Shown here piece after piece: positions 1-9,179 of a stretch of DNA of 64,000 bases. The notes under the pieces are model-generated. The model did not search any database, was not told the DNA's origin, and worked only from the letters and a program-made list of their open reading frames with translations. The DNA lies in the NCBI GenBank assembly GCA_035276085.1, contig DATELY010000176.1:1-64000 (forward strand). The letters are read 5' to 3'. This stretch comes from DATELY01 sp035276085. GTDB taxonomy: Bacteria > Pseudomonadota > Gammaproteobacteria > Steroidobacterales > Steroidobacteraceae. How positions within the stretch are numbered: the stretch's first letter is position 1; each line of letters opens with the position of its first letter. The translations under genes and the position numbers were made by a program.

Positions 1-454
1 CGAGGCATTGCGCTTGAGAACTTGTGCCCATTCGGTTCAGCGCTTGCAGAAGACGAGCAACTCGGGCGTGCGAAGTGCTGTTGAGTTGCACACCGCCAGT
101 TAGGTGCAAGAGGTCGCGCGGTCACGTTGAGTCGAGACGCTCGAGCGGCGACGTTACGCTGCAGTCCACCGGGCTGGAAACGGCTGGTAGTAGGGAGTCC
201 AAGTCGTTGAACTGGCGGGGAGCTTTAGGTTGACGGGCGGCTCCTTTGTAGATGCGCATAATCAATATTATGTGAAGTCATGGGGTAGGCGGTTTCGTCG
301 GACGGCCGTCAGGTGCCGCGTCTCAGTAATGACGTGATACACGCTGCCAACCTGCAGGCATGCATGCATGAAGATCCCGTGATCGGGCTTCATCGAACCC
401 ACTCGAATGAGATGGGCATTGGAGTTCCGTTGCTCCGCCGACCATTGAGCGTCA
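1..454. other. left-edge stretch without a recognisable gene
   Basis: No convincing coding region is seen. The short reading frames here are arginine- and serine-rich and match no family I recognise. The stretch ends at the stop of the minus-strand GntR regulator. It contains an inverted CATAAT/ATTATG repeat near position 260 and one GTCGGAC heptamer at 297-303, which also recurs near other genes in the window. It may be the promoter region of a gene to the left or decayed sequence. Confidence 0.4.
257..272. promoter_or_regulatory. inverted repeat, possible operator
   Basis: CATAAT, a 4-base spacer CAAT, then ATTATG form a perfect 6-bp inverted repeat in an AT-rich island inside otherwise GC-rich DNA. 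The right arm continues into TGTGAAG, which slightly resembles the TATGTGAAG arm of the box at 48525-48539. No adjacent gene shows what it would control, so the operator role is only a guess. Confidence 0.25.
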
Positions 455-1234
455 TCAATGGTGGAAATGGTCGTCCGGCAACTGTTGAATGGCGAGCGCG
501 CCGCGGCGAATGAACTGCCGCATGGCGCGCTCCGCGGCGGGCCCGTCTCGCGCCAGGAGGCAATCGATGATGCGTTGAAAATGCCCGAGCTCCTCGCGGG
601 CTATGCGTAGATCGAAAGCCGTTCGGAACTGCGCCCGCATCACGGCCGCATCGAATCGCGGCCACAGCCGTGCCAGCTCCTGATTGTGCGTCAACGCCAC
701 GAGCTCGTGCAGAAACCGGTATCGACACTGGGCAATCGCAAAGGTGTTGCCCGCTTCAATCTGTTCCGACATGTGGCTGACCGCATCGCGCAGCGAGCCG
801 AGGTCCTCCGCGCGTACCGCCCGCTCCGCCGCCAGCCGGGCAGCCAATGCCGCTATGGCCTCAGTCACTTCCAGAAGGTCCCGTATGCCGTCGCGGGTAA
901 AGCTACGGATGCTCGCGCCGCGATGCAGGCTGGCGGTGGCAAGGCCTTCGGCCTCGAGCCGGCGCAGCGCTTCGCGTACTGACCCGCGTCCGACACCGAA
1001 CCGGCGGGTGAGATCGCTTTCAATCAGCTTCTGGCCGGGGACGTAGCGCCCTTCATGGAGCCCGCGCAGAATCTCGTTGACGATATGGTCGACAGAGCCG
1101 GTCCTGTTCTCGCTCTCATTGGCAGGACTCTTGGTCTTCGTGGCTTGCTTCGCCGCTCGAACCCGAGATGTCGGGGAGGTCACCCGAGCCGGAGCCTTCC
1201 GACGCTTTGGTCGTCGATGTTCACCCAAAAACAT
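455..1234 (-). CDS. GntR-family regulator, FCD (FadR) subfamily
   Basis: A 259-residue transcription factor. After a basic, low-complexity leader of about 45 residues comes a GntR winged helix (about 47-110) with the recognisable stretch LTRRFGVGRGSVREALRRLE. An alpha-helical FCD ligand-binding domain (about 118-240) follows. FCD members usually repress catabolic operons and are released by a carboxylate or acyl effector. The gene is divergent from the bicupin/FAH/hydratase/CoA-transferase run, which it most likely controls. GTCGGAC boxes lie in the shared intergenic region. A Shine-Dalgarno-like AAGGAG almost touches the ATG at 1234, so a TTG two codons in (1228) may be the true start. Confidence 0.88.
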   Translation of the reverse strand: MFLGEHRRPKRRKAPARVTSPTSRVRAAKQATKTKSPANESENRTGSVDHIVNEILRGLHEGRYVPGQKLIESDLTRRFGVGRGSVREALRRLEAEGLATASLHRGASIRSFTRDGIRDLLEVTEAIAALAARLAAERAVRAEDLGSLRDAVSHMSEQIEAGNTFAIAQCRYRFLHELVALTHNQELARLWPRFDAAVMRAQFRTAFDLRIAREELGHFQRIIDCLLARDGPAAERAMRQFIRRGALAIQQLPDDHFHH

Positions 1235-1468
1235 TCTCCTTTTTCTATTCGTCGATCAGTCGTGAGGGCGTAGCACCGAGCCCATCAAACCTCGGAAAGA
1301 AACAGCGCCACTGACTTGGCAGGCGCCGACCTGGCAGGCACTCAAAACGTACCTATTGACCGACGTCATGTCGAGCCTCCGGGTCCCGCGCGAAGCGGGT
1401 CGTGATTCGGACGGTCACGCCTCATTCTTTTTCCCCAGCTTCCGGTATTCAGGCCAATTGCCATGACC

Positions 1469-1502
1469 GTCGGACCAACGTATCCTGCAAAATTGTCGGA
1501 CA
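1469..1502. promoter_or_regulatory. paired GTCGGAC boxes, candidate GntR operator
   Basis: Two copies of GTCGGAC (1469-1475 and 1495-1501) lie 26 bp apart just before the bicupin gene. The second sits in TTGTCGGACAG, which is dyad-symmetric (TGTC-G-GACA) and resembles the TxGT-N3-ACxA pattern typical of FCD-type GntR operators. An almost identical box occurs on the opposite strand at 11685-11696. Symmetric versions are at 7275-7285 and 297-305. Confidence 0.4.
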
Positions 1503-1514
1503 GTGAGTTACGGT

Positions 1515-2687
1515 ATGCCCGCGAAAACAGATGAGGTTAATAACCGGCGCGTCAATGCTCTCATGGGGCAATCCCGTCCGGCACTGGCGGCGATCATCAA
1601 CGGGCTCGATGATCTCGTCGCGCTGCGGCGGCGGTGGTCGCAGTTCGAGGCGATGCCTGTCCTGCTAAACGGACGCGATGAGGGAATCGACAACAGCTGG
1701 TCGGGCATGAACGTTCGTACCCTGCTACGCGGCGAGCAGAGCGCGGGGCGCTTCGCTGTCCATAGCATCGTACTTTCGCCAGGTGCAGGCTTGCCGGCTC
1801 ATTACCACGAAGACACACATACCTATATCGTGGTGACCGAAGGAGAGCTCGAACTCGGCGTTGGCAAGCTCGCCGATCAGCTCGGCAAATACACCCTGGG
1901 CTATATCCCTCCTCGCGCGCGCCAGAGCTTTCGTAACATGTCGAGTGCGCCTGTCGCGCTGGCCGTCGTCTATTCACCTGCGGGCACTGAGCGCGCGTTC
2001 GGAGCCGCACATGATCATTGGATGGCGACGGGCGACCGGCGCGAAGACAGCTATCTGGCCATCCTCGCCCGATGCGGCATGCGGTTTGATGCTGAACTGT
2101 TGGAGAAGGACGATCTCACCAACGTTGCGCGCGCGCCGCTGGAGTTCGAGCTCAAAAGCCCCGGCGACCTCGAGCTGCTGCGATCGGAGTTCCGCCGCCG
2201 CGCGGCGCTGCCTCGACTCGTGCGCACTACATCCGAGGAAATCAGCGCCAAAGCACCCGGCACGACCTTCCGCAAGGAAGTCATCAGCGGTGATGACACC
2301 GCAGGAGATGGCATGATCAACCTGCTCTCCGGTCCACCCGGCTTCAATGCGCCACCGCACTACCAGCCCACCGAAGAGGAATTCTTCTTCATCCTGGATG
2401 GCGCGCTGCAAATGACCTGCGCAACTGAGCACACGGTACTGGAAGCGGGCGGTTTTGCGTTCTGCCCCCGCAACTGCACGCACGGTTTCGGCAACCCGAG
2501 CACAGTGGATGACACATGTTTCTTGACGTTGAATTCGCCCGCTGGGCACGAACGGGCAATGGCTGCTGTCCGTAAACTGGGTCGCACGGGTGCGACGAAG
2601 AAACAGATCCACGAACTGTCGGCAGCCGGCGGCTTCATCTTTCATGACTTGCCTGAAGTCGATTCCTTCATGCCTCGACAAGGCTGA
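1515..2687 (+). CDS. bicupin dioxygenase-like protein
   Basis: A protein of about 390 residues with two cupin barrels, of the gentisate dioxygenase/quercetinase-like kind. The first barrel (about 75-160) has the metal motif HYHEDTHTY near residue 96. The second (about 265-350) carries PPHYQPTEEEFFFILDG and a later CPRNCTHGF. Such proteins are usually cytosolic Fe-dependent ring-cleaving oxygenases, but I cannot tell whether this one cleaves gentisate, salicylate, a flavonoid or something else. The FAH hydrolase directly downstream fits a ring-fission role. The frame opens with GTG at 1503, but that codon has no ribosome site and overlaps the candidate operator, so I chose the ATG at 1515. Confidence 0.72.
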   Translation: MPAKTDEVNNRRVNALMGQSRPALAAIINGLDDLVALRRRWSQFEAMPVLLNGRDEGIDNSWSGMNVRTLLRGEQSAGRFAVHSIVLSPGAGLPAHYHEDTHTYIVVTEGELELGVGKLADQLGKYTLGYIPPRARQSFRNMSSAPVALAVVYSPAGTERAFGAAHDHWMATGDRREDSYLAILARCGMRFDAELLEKDDLTNVARAPLEFELKSPGDLELLRSEFRRRAALPRLVRTTSEEISAKAPGTTFRKEVISGDDTAGDGMINLLSGPPGFNAPPHYQPTEEEFFFILDGALQMTCATEHTVLEAGGFAFCPRNCTHGFGNPSTVDDTCFLTLNSPAGHERAMAAVRKLGRTGATKKQIHELSAAGGFIFHDLPEVDSFMPRQG

Positions 2688-2859
2688 CCCGCACGATGTT
2701 CGAGCGCGCGCATGCCGCCACCTACCATGGCCATGGCCATCATCGATCGCGGCTGCGGTCAACACCGCCCTCGCCTCTGCGACCGGCCACGCATTCGCCC
2801 GCTTCGGGTGCACAGGGCGAATTGGTGATCACCGAGAACATGCCTAGGAGGAGATGCAT

Positions 2860-3825
2860 ATGAAGTTCGTGGTTTTCGGCCCAGAGGCTCGCCTCGGACT
2901 CGTGGCGGACCATCGCATCCTCGATCTCGCCCAGGCTGCCGCTGTCTCGAACGCGAACGCCCGCGGCCACGAGCACATCTTCGCCTCCCTGCTCGCCCTG
3001 ATCGAGTCCGGCGACCGCGGTCTGGACCTTGCGCGTCAGCTGGCTGAGGGGCTCAGCGGATCGGATCAGGCGGGCCTATACGTGGAGCTTGCGGCGGTTC
3101 AGCTTCACGCCCCATTTCCTGGTCAACGGCTGGCGATGGCCGGAAGCAATTTCGCCGCGCACGTCGCCAACGCGTACACGAACTTCGGCAAGCCGACCAC
3201 CGCGGCCGAAGTGCATGCAAAGACCCGTCTTCAAGGTAAGGCCGGCGGCTTTTGGGCCGTCTCCCGCCCCGTGGGTACGGACGCGGACATTCCAGTGCCC
3301 CGCAGCGCCCAGGGCCTATTCGATTACGAAGGCGAGATCGCCATTGTCCTCGCCAAGGGCGGCAAGAGAATCGCGGCGGATCGCTGGGCCGATCGTATAT
3401 GGGGTACGACGTTGCTGATCGATTGGAGTGTTCGCAATCACAGCCTCTCCAATCAGCGGCCGTTCTACGCGCACAAAGTGTTCGACTGTTCCAAGTCGAT
3501 CGGGCCGTGGATCGCTGTCGATGAAGTCGATCCGACCTGCTGCGATGTCGAGACTCGCGTGAACGGCGAGGTGCGGCAACGCTTCAACACCCGCGACATG
3601 ATTTATTCCTTCGGCGAGATGCTGGAGCAGATAGCGGAGGACCTGACGCTCTATCCCGGCGACGTGTTGAGCAGCGGCACGGGCGCGGGGACGGCGGTCG
3701 ACCAATCGGTTCCCGGTGCCGATGGGCTGCTGCCGTTCGAGCTGTTTCTCAAGGCCGGCGACCTCGTGGAAGTGACCTCGCCTGGATTTGGATCGCTCAA
3801 GGGACGTGTCGTCGCGAACGCCTGA
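2860..3825 (+). CDS. fumarylacetoacetate hydrolase family protein
   Basis: A 321-residue FAH-superfamily enzyme. These use a divalent metal to hydrolyse C-C bonds or hydrate 2-oxo acids at the end of aromatic ring-cleavage pathways (fumarylpyruvate, fumarylacetoacetate, 2-oxopent-4-enoate). The metal-binding FDYEGEIAIVL motif lies near residues 154-164. The C-terminal part shows the conserved LYPGDVLSSGTGAG segment that closes the FAH core. It follows the bicupin by about 170 bases. AGGAGGAG ends directly at a first ATG (2854), so the second ATG at 2860, six bases on, has the better spacing. The exact substrate is unknown. Confidence 0.85.
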   Translation: MKFVVFGPEARLGLVADHRILDLAQAAAVSNANARGHEHIFASLLALIESGDRGLDLARQLAEGLSGSDQAGLYVELAAVQLHAPFPGQRLAMAGSNFAAHVANAYTNFGKPTTAAEVHAKTRLQGKAGGFWAVSRPVGTDADIPVPRSAQGLFDYEGEIAIVLAKGGKRIAADRWADRIWGTTLLIDWSVRNHSLSNQRPFYAHKVFDCSKSIGPWIAVDEVDPTCCDVETRVNGEVRQRFNTRDMIYSFGEMLEQIAEDLTLYPGDVLSSGTGAGTAVDQSVPGADGLLPFELFLKAGDLVEVTSPGFGSLKGRVVANA

Positions 3826-3964
3826 GGACGATCGCGACTGCGACCGTGGCGCCGTCTGCGCACCTGATCGTTTTCGGGCGTGGCGGCAGCGTGAGGACGG
3901 GATGAATCCGCTCGTCCACGACTTATCCTGCAATTTTTTGCCAGCAAATCAGGAAGCACGAGAC

Positions 3965-4747
3965 ATGGGTAACGGCCGCATCGGGCTGGAGCACAAAGGT
4001 CCGGTCGCGTGGATCACCATCGACAATCCCGCGAAGCGCAACGCCGTCTCGCTGGCGATGTGGCGCCAGCTGGACGCGCTCCTGTGCGACGTCGGCGAGG
4101 ACACCCGTTGCATCGTGGTTCGCGGCGCTGGCGACAAGGCGTTCGTCGCAGGCGCCGACATTTCCGAGTTCATCGAGCAGCGCCGCTCCCCCGAGAACGT
4201 TGCGCAGTACGACGAGGCCGCGGACGCCGCGATGGCGAGGCTGCACACCATGCCGCAGCCCACGGTTGCAATGATCTCGGGCTATTGCATCGGCGGCGGC
4301 GTGGCGCTCTCGCTGTGCTGTGACATCCGGCTCGCAGACGACAGTAGTCAGTTCGCGGTACCGGCCGCCCGACTAGGCTTGGGTTACAGCCCAACGGGCC
4401 TCAAGCAGTTGCTGGACGTGGTCAGCGTGCCGGTGGCCACCGACATCATGGTGAGCGCCCGTCGCTACTCGGCTGCCGAGGCGCTTGCCATGGGGCTGGT
4501 CAACCGCGTCTATCCGCAGGGCGCACTGGCACACGAGGTCGAAGACTACGCCGCGGCTGTGGCACGCAACGCGCCGCTCACCGTGCGCGCCGCCAAACGC
4601 ACGATCAAGGAGCTTGCGCGTACCAATCCAGCCGCCGACTTGGACCTGTGCCGCGGGCTCGCTGCCGCCTGCTTCGCCAGCCAGGATTATCTCGAAGGGG
4701 TCAACGCCTTCATGGAAAAGCGCGAACCGCAATTCTCGGGTCGTTGA
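3965..4747 (+). CDS. enoyl-CoA hydratase/isomerase family protein
   Basis: A 260-residue crotonase-fold protein that would hydrate or isomerise an enoyl-CoA. The first oxyanion-hole segment is FVAGADISEF (about 60-69). The second is SGYCIGGGVALSLCCDIRLA (about 102-121). The C-terminal helical region is complete. The open frame extends upstream to 3788, but those 59 residues are arginine- and aspartate-rich and unlike crotonases. Homology-consistent sequence begins at MGNGRIGLEHKG, so the ATG at 3965 is preferred. The CoA-transferase starts one base after its stop, indicating translational coupling. Confidence 0.87.
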   Translation: MGNGRIGLEHKGPVAWITIDNPAKRNAVSLAMWRQLDALLCDVGEDTRCIVVRGAGDKAFVAGADISEFIEQRRSPENVAQYDEAADAAMARLHTMPQPTVAMISGYCIGGGVALSLCCDIRLADDSSQFAVPAARLGLGYSPTGLKQLLDVVSVPVATDIMVSARRYSAAEALAMGLVNRVYPQGALAHEVEDYAAAVARNAPLTVRAAKRTIKELARTNPAADLDLCRGLAAACFASQDYLEGVNAFMEKREPQFSGR

Positions 4748-4748
4748 G

Positions 4749-5930
4749 ATGCCTATGTCCGATCTACCTCTCTCTCACATCCGTGTCATCGACCTCTCGC
4801 GTGTTCGGGCCGGGCCGACCTGCGTCAAATTTCTCGGTGACTTCGGCGCCAACGTGATCAAGGTGGAGCGCACCGACGGCGAAGGCGACCCGATGGGCGA
4901 TGACCGCTATTCTTCGGACTATGTGAATGCCCAGCGCAACAAGCGCGGTATCACGCTGGATCTGAAGCGGCCCCAGGGAGTCGCGGTGCTCAAGCGGCTG
5001 ATTGAGACCGCCGATGTCGTCGTCGAGAACTTTCGTCCCGACGTGAAGCATCGGCTCGGGATCGATTACGAGAGCATGTCCGCGATCAATCCGCGCCTGA
5101 TCTACACATCGATCTCCGCCTTTGGCGAGAGCGGACCGTATTGCAATCGTCCTGGCTTCGATCTCATCGCTCAGGGAATGGGCGGGCTGATGTGGCTCAA
5201 CGGACATGCCGGTCAGGGTCCGCTACGCGTTGGCATCTCGCCAGCTGACCTTGCTGCGGGCATCTTTGCGGCAATGGGCACCATGATCGCGCTGCTGGAG
5301 CGCGAGCGATCCGGCAAAGGACAGTGGGTGCAAACCAACCTGCTCTCCTCGCAGATCATGCTACTCGACTATCAAGCCGTGGCATGGCTGATGGATAAGC
5401 GCATTCCACAGCAACGCGGCAACGATCACCCGCAGATCGTTCCGACCGGCGTGTATCGCTCCAGCGACGGCTATTTCACGCTGTCGACCGTGGGCAATGA
5501 CAGCTACCGGCGCCTATGCAAGGCGATCGGCGCACCCGAACTCGGCACTGATCCGCGTTTCCTCGATGCCAAGCTGCGAGAGCAGAATCGCGATGTGATG
5601 AACGCGGCGATCAACGCGGCGACGGTCAAGAAGACGTCGGCTGAATGGGTTGAGCTCCTCAATGCTGCCGGAGTGCCGGCAGGTCCGATCTACAAGATGG
5701 ACGAGATGTTTGCCGATCCGCAGGTCAAGGAGACGGCCATCGTTCAGTCGCTCGATCATCCCAAGCTCGGACGAGTCGAGATCCTGGGCCAGCCGATCGG
5801 CCTGAGCCGCACCCCCGCACAGTTCCGGCGAGCACCTCCGGAGCTGGGCGAGCATACCGATGAGGTGTTGGCGGAATTTGGCTTCGGGCCAGATGAGATC
5901 GCCGAGCTGCACCGCAACGGCGTGGTCTGA
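4749..5930 (+). CDS. CaiB/BaiF-type (family III) CoA-transferase
   Basis: A 393-residue family III CoA-transferase that moves CoA between carboxylic acids. The N-terminal motif VIDLSRVRAGPTCVKFLGDF and IKVER (about 13-41) are typical. The catalytic aspartate is expected at D138 in GPYCNRPGFDLIAQ. The start lies one base beyond the hydratase stop, with a second in-frame ATG two codons on. It is the last gene of the plus-strand run. Together with the hydratase it would activate and process a ring-fission product or side-chain acid as its CoA thioester. The acid is not evident from the sequence. Confidence 0.88.
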   Translation: MPMSDLPLSHIRVIDLSRVRAGPTCVKFLGDFGANVIKVERTDGEGDPMGDDRYSSDYVNAQRNKRGITLDLKRPQGVAVLKRLIETADVVVENFRPDVKHRLGIDYESMSAINPRLIYTSISAFGESGPYCNRPGFDLIAQGMGGLMWLNGHAGQGPLRVGISPADLAAGIFAAMGTMIALLERERSGKGQWVQTNLLSSQIMLLDYQAVAWLMDKRIPQQRGNDHPQIVPTGVYRSSDGYFTLSTVGNDSYRRLCKAIGAPELGTDPRFLDAKLREQNRDVMNAAINAATVKKTSAEWVELLNAAGVPAGPIYKMDEMFADPQVKETAIVQSLDHPKLGRVEILGQPIGLSRTPAQFRRAPPELGEHTDEVLAEFGFGPDEIAELHRNGVV

Positions 5931-5996
5931 GCGGATCGGCTGCTGCGGCCTGGTGACCGGACCTTGTGACGTGGCTGGCGGCGCAACGTCGCATGT

Positions 5997-7214
5997 TCAA
6001 TCAACCCTGCCAGTCATCTCCGCGCCGGGCGCGATGACATAGTTTGAGAAACCGCCGTTCCGGTCGCTGATCGTAGATAGAGCCATGTTGATGTCTTCAA
6101 GAGGGAAGACCTTGTGCTCGAGAACGCGCAGGTTCACGCGGTTGCTGGCCGCAAGGTCGGCCATCTCCTGCCCTTCTGCAGTCGAGAACCAGAACGATCC
6201 GATGAGGGTCTGATTCTTGTTCATCACGTCCAGGAAACGGGTCGGAACCTCGGCATAGACGCCACCTATGTTGACGTGGCGGCCACACTTCGCCAGGGCT
6301 GCCAGGGCGGCGTTGAAGGATGCCGGCGGTGATCCGGTGGGAAGGGCATCGATGACGACATCAACGCCATGTCCGTCCGTGAGCGAACGAGCCCAAGCCT
6401 CGATGGATGAGCCCTCCTCGACCGACAGCACCTCGATCCGTTCGGGGGCCAGGGCTTTGACCTTTTGGAGCAGCGCCCCATTGCGTGCCACGCCCAAAAT
6501 CTTCGGTGCTCCGAGCGCAAGCGCGAACAGCAAGGCACCCAACCCCAATGTTCCCGACACACCGTTGATGAGCACGCTGGTGCTCATATTCACGTGCGCG
6601 CGGCGCAGCGCGCTGTAGCTCGTACCCAGATATCCCCAGCGCGCCGCAGCCTCGAACGACAGCGTATCGGGAAGTTTCACCAAGCTGTATGGCGGCGCCG
6701 TCATGTACTCGGCGAAGCCACCGTAGGGATAGTCCTCGAACATCTGCTGCGAGTGGGCTCCCAGTCCGAAATACCCATTCAGGACGACATGGTCGCAAGC
6801 TTTGACGTTGCCCATTCGGCACGCTCGGCAGCTGCCGCAGTAGCGCAGCGGGTTCACATACACCCTGTCGCCGACCTTCACGCCACGTACCTGCGCGCCC
6901 GTGTCCACGATGATGCCCGCGGCATCCAGTCCATAGATCGCTGGGCGCGGCGGCGAATGCAGACCGGGATGGTTGGCGATGTGGTGGACGACATTGATGA
7001 TGTTCGGAACGAAACCGCAGGCCTTGACCCGCACCAGGACATCCGTCGACCGCGGTATCGGAACTTCGATCTCATCGATCGAAAAGGGCGAACCCACTGC
7101 GTGATACCGCGCCGCACGCATCATGCGGGGCAACGCCGAGATCGCAGGGTTTTGCACGGTATCGACAGATCGACCTGCGTCGGTCCGAGCCAGAGGATCG
7201 TGGTCAGCGGCCAT
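5997..7214 (-). CDS. MDR/alcohol-dehydrogenase-like reductase lacking catalytic zinc ligands
   Basis: A 405-residue medium-chain dehydrogenase/reductase. The structural-zinc cysteines are intact (C126, C129, C132, C140 in YCGSCRACRMGNVKAC). The catalytic-zinc site is not: the usual Cys-x-x-Asp region reads KACGFVPNI (Val69 at the Cys position), and the usual GHE reads GLDAAG (Leu96, Asp97). The nucleotide-binding loop NGVSGTLGLGALLFA is present. It may therefore be a zinc-independent enone or quinone-type reductase rather than a classical alcohol dehydrogenase. The start at 7214 has GGAGAG upstream; the frame continues to 7241. It follows the monooxygenase on the same strand. Confidence 0.8.
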   Translation of the reverse strand: MAADHDPLARTDAGRSVDTVQNPAISALPRMMRAARYHAVGSPFSIDEIEVPIPRSTDVLVRVKACGFVPNIINVVHHIANHPGLHSPPRPAIYGLDAAGIIVDTGAQVRGVKVGDRVYVNPLRYCGSCRACRMGNVKACDHVVLNGYFGLGAHSQQMFEDYPYGGFAEYMTAPPYSLVKLPDTLSFEAAARWGYLGTSYSALRRAHVNMSTSVLINGVSGTLGLGALLFALALGAPKILGVARNGALLQKVKALAPERIEVLSVEEGSSIEAWARSLTDGHGVDVVIDALPTGSPPASFNAALAALAKCGRHVNIGGVYAEVPTRFLDVMNKNQTLIGSFWFSTAEGQEMADLAASNRVNLRVLEHKVFPLEDINMALSTISDRNGGFSNYVIAPGAEMTGRVD

Positions 7215-7274
7215 AGTCGCTTCTCTCCGTCTTCTCGACATCTTCAGCTATCACGCTGTGTATTCGGGCTGCGT

Positions 7275-7285
7275 CCGTCGGACGG
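7275..7285. promoter_or_regulatory. symmetric CCGTCGGACGG box
   Basis: CCGTC-G-GACGG is a perfect dyad about 60 bases upstream of the dehydrogenase start (minus strand), between it and the monooxygenase stop. It shares the GTCGGAC core with the boxes beside the GntR gene. It is a candidate operator only; GC-rich dyads also arise by chance. Confidence 0.3.
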
Positions 7286-7299
7286 TCGCGTGCGACTTG

Positions 7300-9039
7300 C
7301 TATTTGCAATCGAGCACCTGCCGTAACGCTGCGCAAAGTTCGTCCACCGGTGCCTCCGATCCGTCCATTGACCGCCAGGCAATGAACTTGTCCGGTCTCA
7401 CCAAAATAGCTCCTCTATCACCCACTTCGCGGATGGCTGCCCAATCGCCGGTGACGTCGTCATACGGGCAGCGCAGGCCAACGGCATAGACCGACAGATT
7501 GATTCCTAGCCCGGCGCTCACTTCAGTCGCGGCGCGTGCCCAAGCCGCGCCGCCGATCCCCACGATGAGGCTGAACTGATGGGGCCGCACGAGGTCGAGC
7601 GTGGACATCGGCTTGCGTTCATGTTCGATCCACGCGTGCGGCAGGTATGCGCCGGGATGGGTCGTGGGCTCGTAATAAAGCTGGGGATCACGGGTCGACG
7701 CTGGGAACGGGGTTCCGTCATCGACGATCGCCCGCGATTTGTAGCGCTGGCCCAATTCAATGCCGATCGCGTTGGAGCGGTAATTCTGTAGGTCGACGGC
7801 AGCTGCCAGCTTGTTGCGGCGCTCGGATGCACGCGGCGAGTCCGAATAAAGCTCATGAAGAGCCGCCCACCCATCTTCAAGGGACTGTTCCTTCTTGAAA
7901 CCGAGCGCGTCTACGAGTATCGCCATGTTGTTGAAACTCGAGATTGCGCGCTCGACGACCTGTGCGCCCACCGGCTGTCGCTCTTCGTTGTAGCTGTCGA
8001 GCAAGCCTTCCCCGGCGTGGCCGGACAGCACCGCTGCGAGTTTCCAGGCGAGATTGTACGAGTCCTGCACGGAGGTGTTCGTGCCAAGTCCTCCAGAGGG
8101 TGGATGACGGTGCGCCGCATCCCCGACCAGAAACACCCTGCCCTTTCGATACTCCGTCGCGACAACATTGTTCACCTGCCATGTCGTGATGGCCTTGACC
8201 CGGATCGGCAGGTCGGGATCGCCGATGGTCAGCCGCGCACGTGCGACGACCTCCTCTTCTGAAGGAAGTCCCTTCGCCGTGTCCCACGGATGCAGCAGGC
8301 TCCACTCGTTCCAGGGGCACACATTGATCCAGCTTGCAGTGCCAAACCATTGCTCGTGTCCGGGCTGCGCGATCCAATAGATGACGCCCGGCCGATGGGC
8401 GGTATATTTCGACAGATCGACCTCGAGCCAACTGTTGGCCATGCCACGAAGGCCAGCCTCCCCTACGAAAACGAAGCCAAGCTGCTCTGCGACCTGCGAA
8501 CGTGCGCCATCCGCGCCGATCACATAGCGCGCACGGACCGTATATTCGACCCCCGTATCGCGCTGGCGTATCCGCGCCAGCACCGCGTGGGCGGTCTGTT
8601 CGATTTGTACAAGTTCGTTTGAGAAGCGGATGTCGGCGCCTTTTTCCCGCGCCGCCTCGAGCAGGACGGGTTCCATGGCATGCTGCGGCGCATTGATTGG
8701 CGGACACGGACTTGCCGCTGCATAGTCGGAGAGGCGGTTCGCGGCAGTGCCGTAACTTTTGTATCGCGCGATCTCCAGACCCGCGAGTGACGTCGCCATC
8801 ACATTGTTGTTGAGCGAGGACAGCGGCCAACCGATCTCCCGCATCCGCTCCTCGATTCCGAGATCTCTGAAGACCTCCATCGTCCGTTGGTTGGTGATGT
8901 GCGCACGGGGCGTATGAGCGGTACCGGAGTGTTTCGATATTGAAAGTGCGGACACTCCATGCGCGGCGAGCGCCAACGCAGCCGTCAAACCGGAAGGGCC
9001 GGCGCCGACAACGAGAACATTGACGTCAATCGTTTGCAC
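7300..9039 (-). CDS. FAD-dependent aromatic-type monooxygenase (PHBH/TfdB-like)
   Basis: A flavoprotein hydroxylase of about 580 residues from the p-hydroxybenzoate/phenol hydroxylase group, which uses NAD(P)H and O2 to hydroxylate phenolic substrates. Near the N-terminus is the Rossmann motif VLVVGAGPSGLTAALALAAHG. Mid-protein is the DG motif YVIGADGARS, and later the FAD ribityl motif GRVFLVGDAAHRHPPSGGLG. The C-terminal thioredoxin-like extension makes it TfdB/PheA-sized. The frame opens with GTG at 9108, but a GTG at 9039 preceded by CAGAGG lies closer to the FAD motif; I prefer it, though either is possible. It lies between the TonB receptor and the MDR reductase, all on the minus strand. 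Confidence 0.85.
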   Translation of the reverse strand: MQTIDVNVLVVGAGPSGLTAALALAAHGVSALSISKHSGTAHTPRAHITNQRTMEVFRDLGIEERMREIGWPLSSLNNNVMATSLAGLEIARYKSYGTAANRLSDYAAASPCPPINAPQHAMEPVLLEAAREKGADIRFSNELVQIEQTAHAVLARIRQRDTGVEYTVRARYVIGADGARSQVAEQLGFVFVGEAGLRGMANSWLEVDLSKYTAHRPGVIYWIAQPGHEQWFGTASWINVCPWNEWSLLHPWDTAKGLPSEEEVVARARLTIGDPDLPIRVKAITTWQVNNVVATEYRKGRVFLVGDAAHRHPPSGGLGTNTSVQDSYNLAWKLAAVLSGHAGEGLLDSYNEERQPVGAQVVERAISSFNNMAILVDALGFKKEQSLEDGWAALHELYSDSPRASERRNKLAAAVDLQNYRSNAIGIELGQRYKSRAIVDDGTPFPASTRDPQLYYEPTTHPGAYLPHAWIEHERKPMSTLDLVRPHQFSLIVGIGGAAWARAATEVSAGLGINLSVYAVGLRCPYDDVTGDWAAIREVGDRGAILVRPDKFIAWRSMDGSEAPVDELCAALRQVLDCK

Positions 9040-9179
9040 GACAAGAACCTCTGCGGCAACGTAACTTTTTTGTAGGTTTTTATTGTCAGACGATGTCTCT
9101 TCGATCACTGGCCTCGTTGCCGCGGTGGCCGGTAACGACTCGACGGATCATGGCTGCCTCGGGTAATCCGCACCGGTCA

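Noticed and set aside
1515..2687. Calling the bicupin a gentisate 1,2-dioxygenase outright
   Set aside because: The metal motif and FAH neighbour fit, but no maleylpyruvate isomerase is present and the sequence is not clearly closer to gentisate dioxygenases than to other bicupins.
3788..3964. 59-residue N-terminal extension of the enoyl-CoA hydratase
   Set aside because: The extension is arginine/aspartate-rich and unlike any crotonase; it begins inside the FAH gene.
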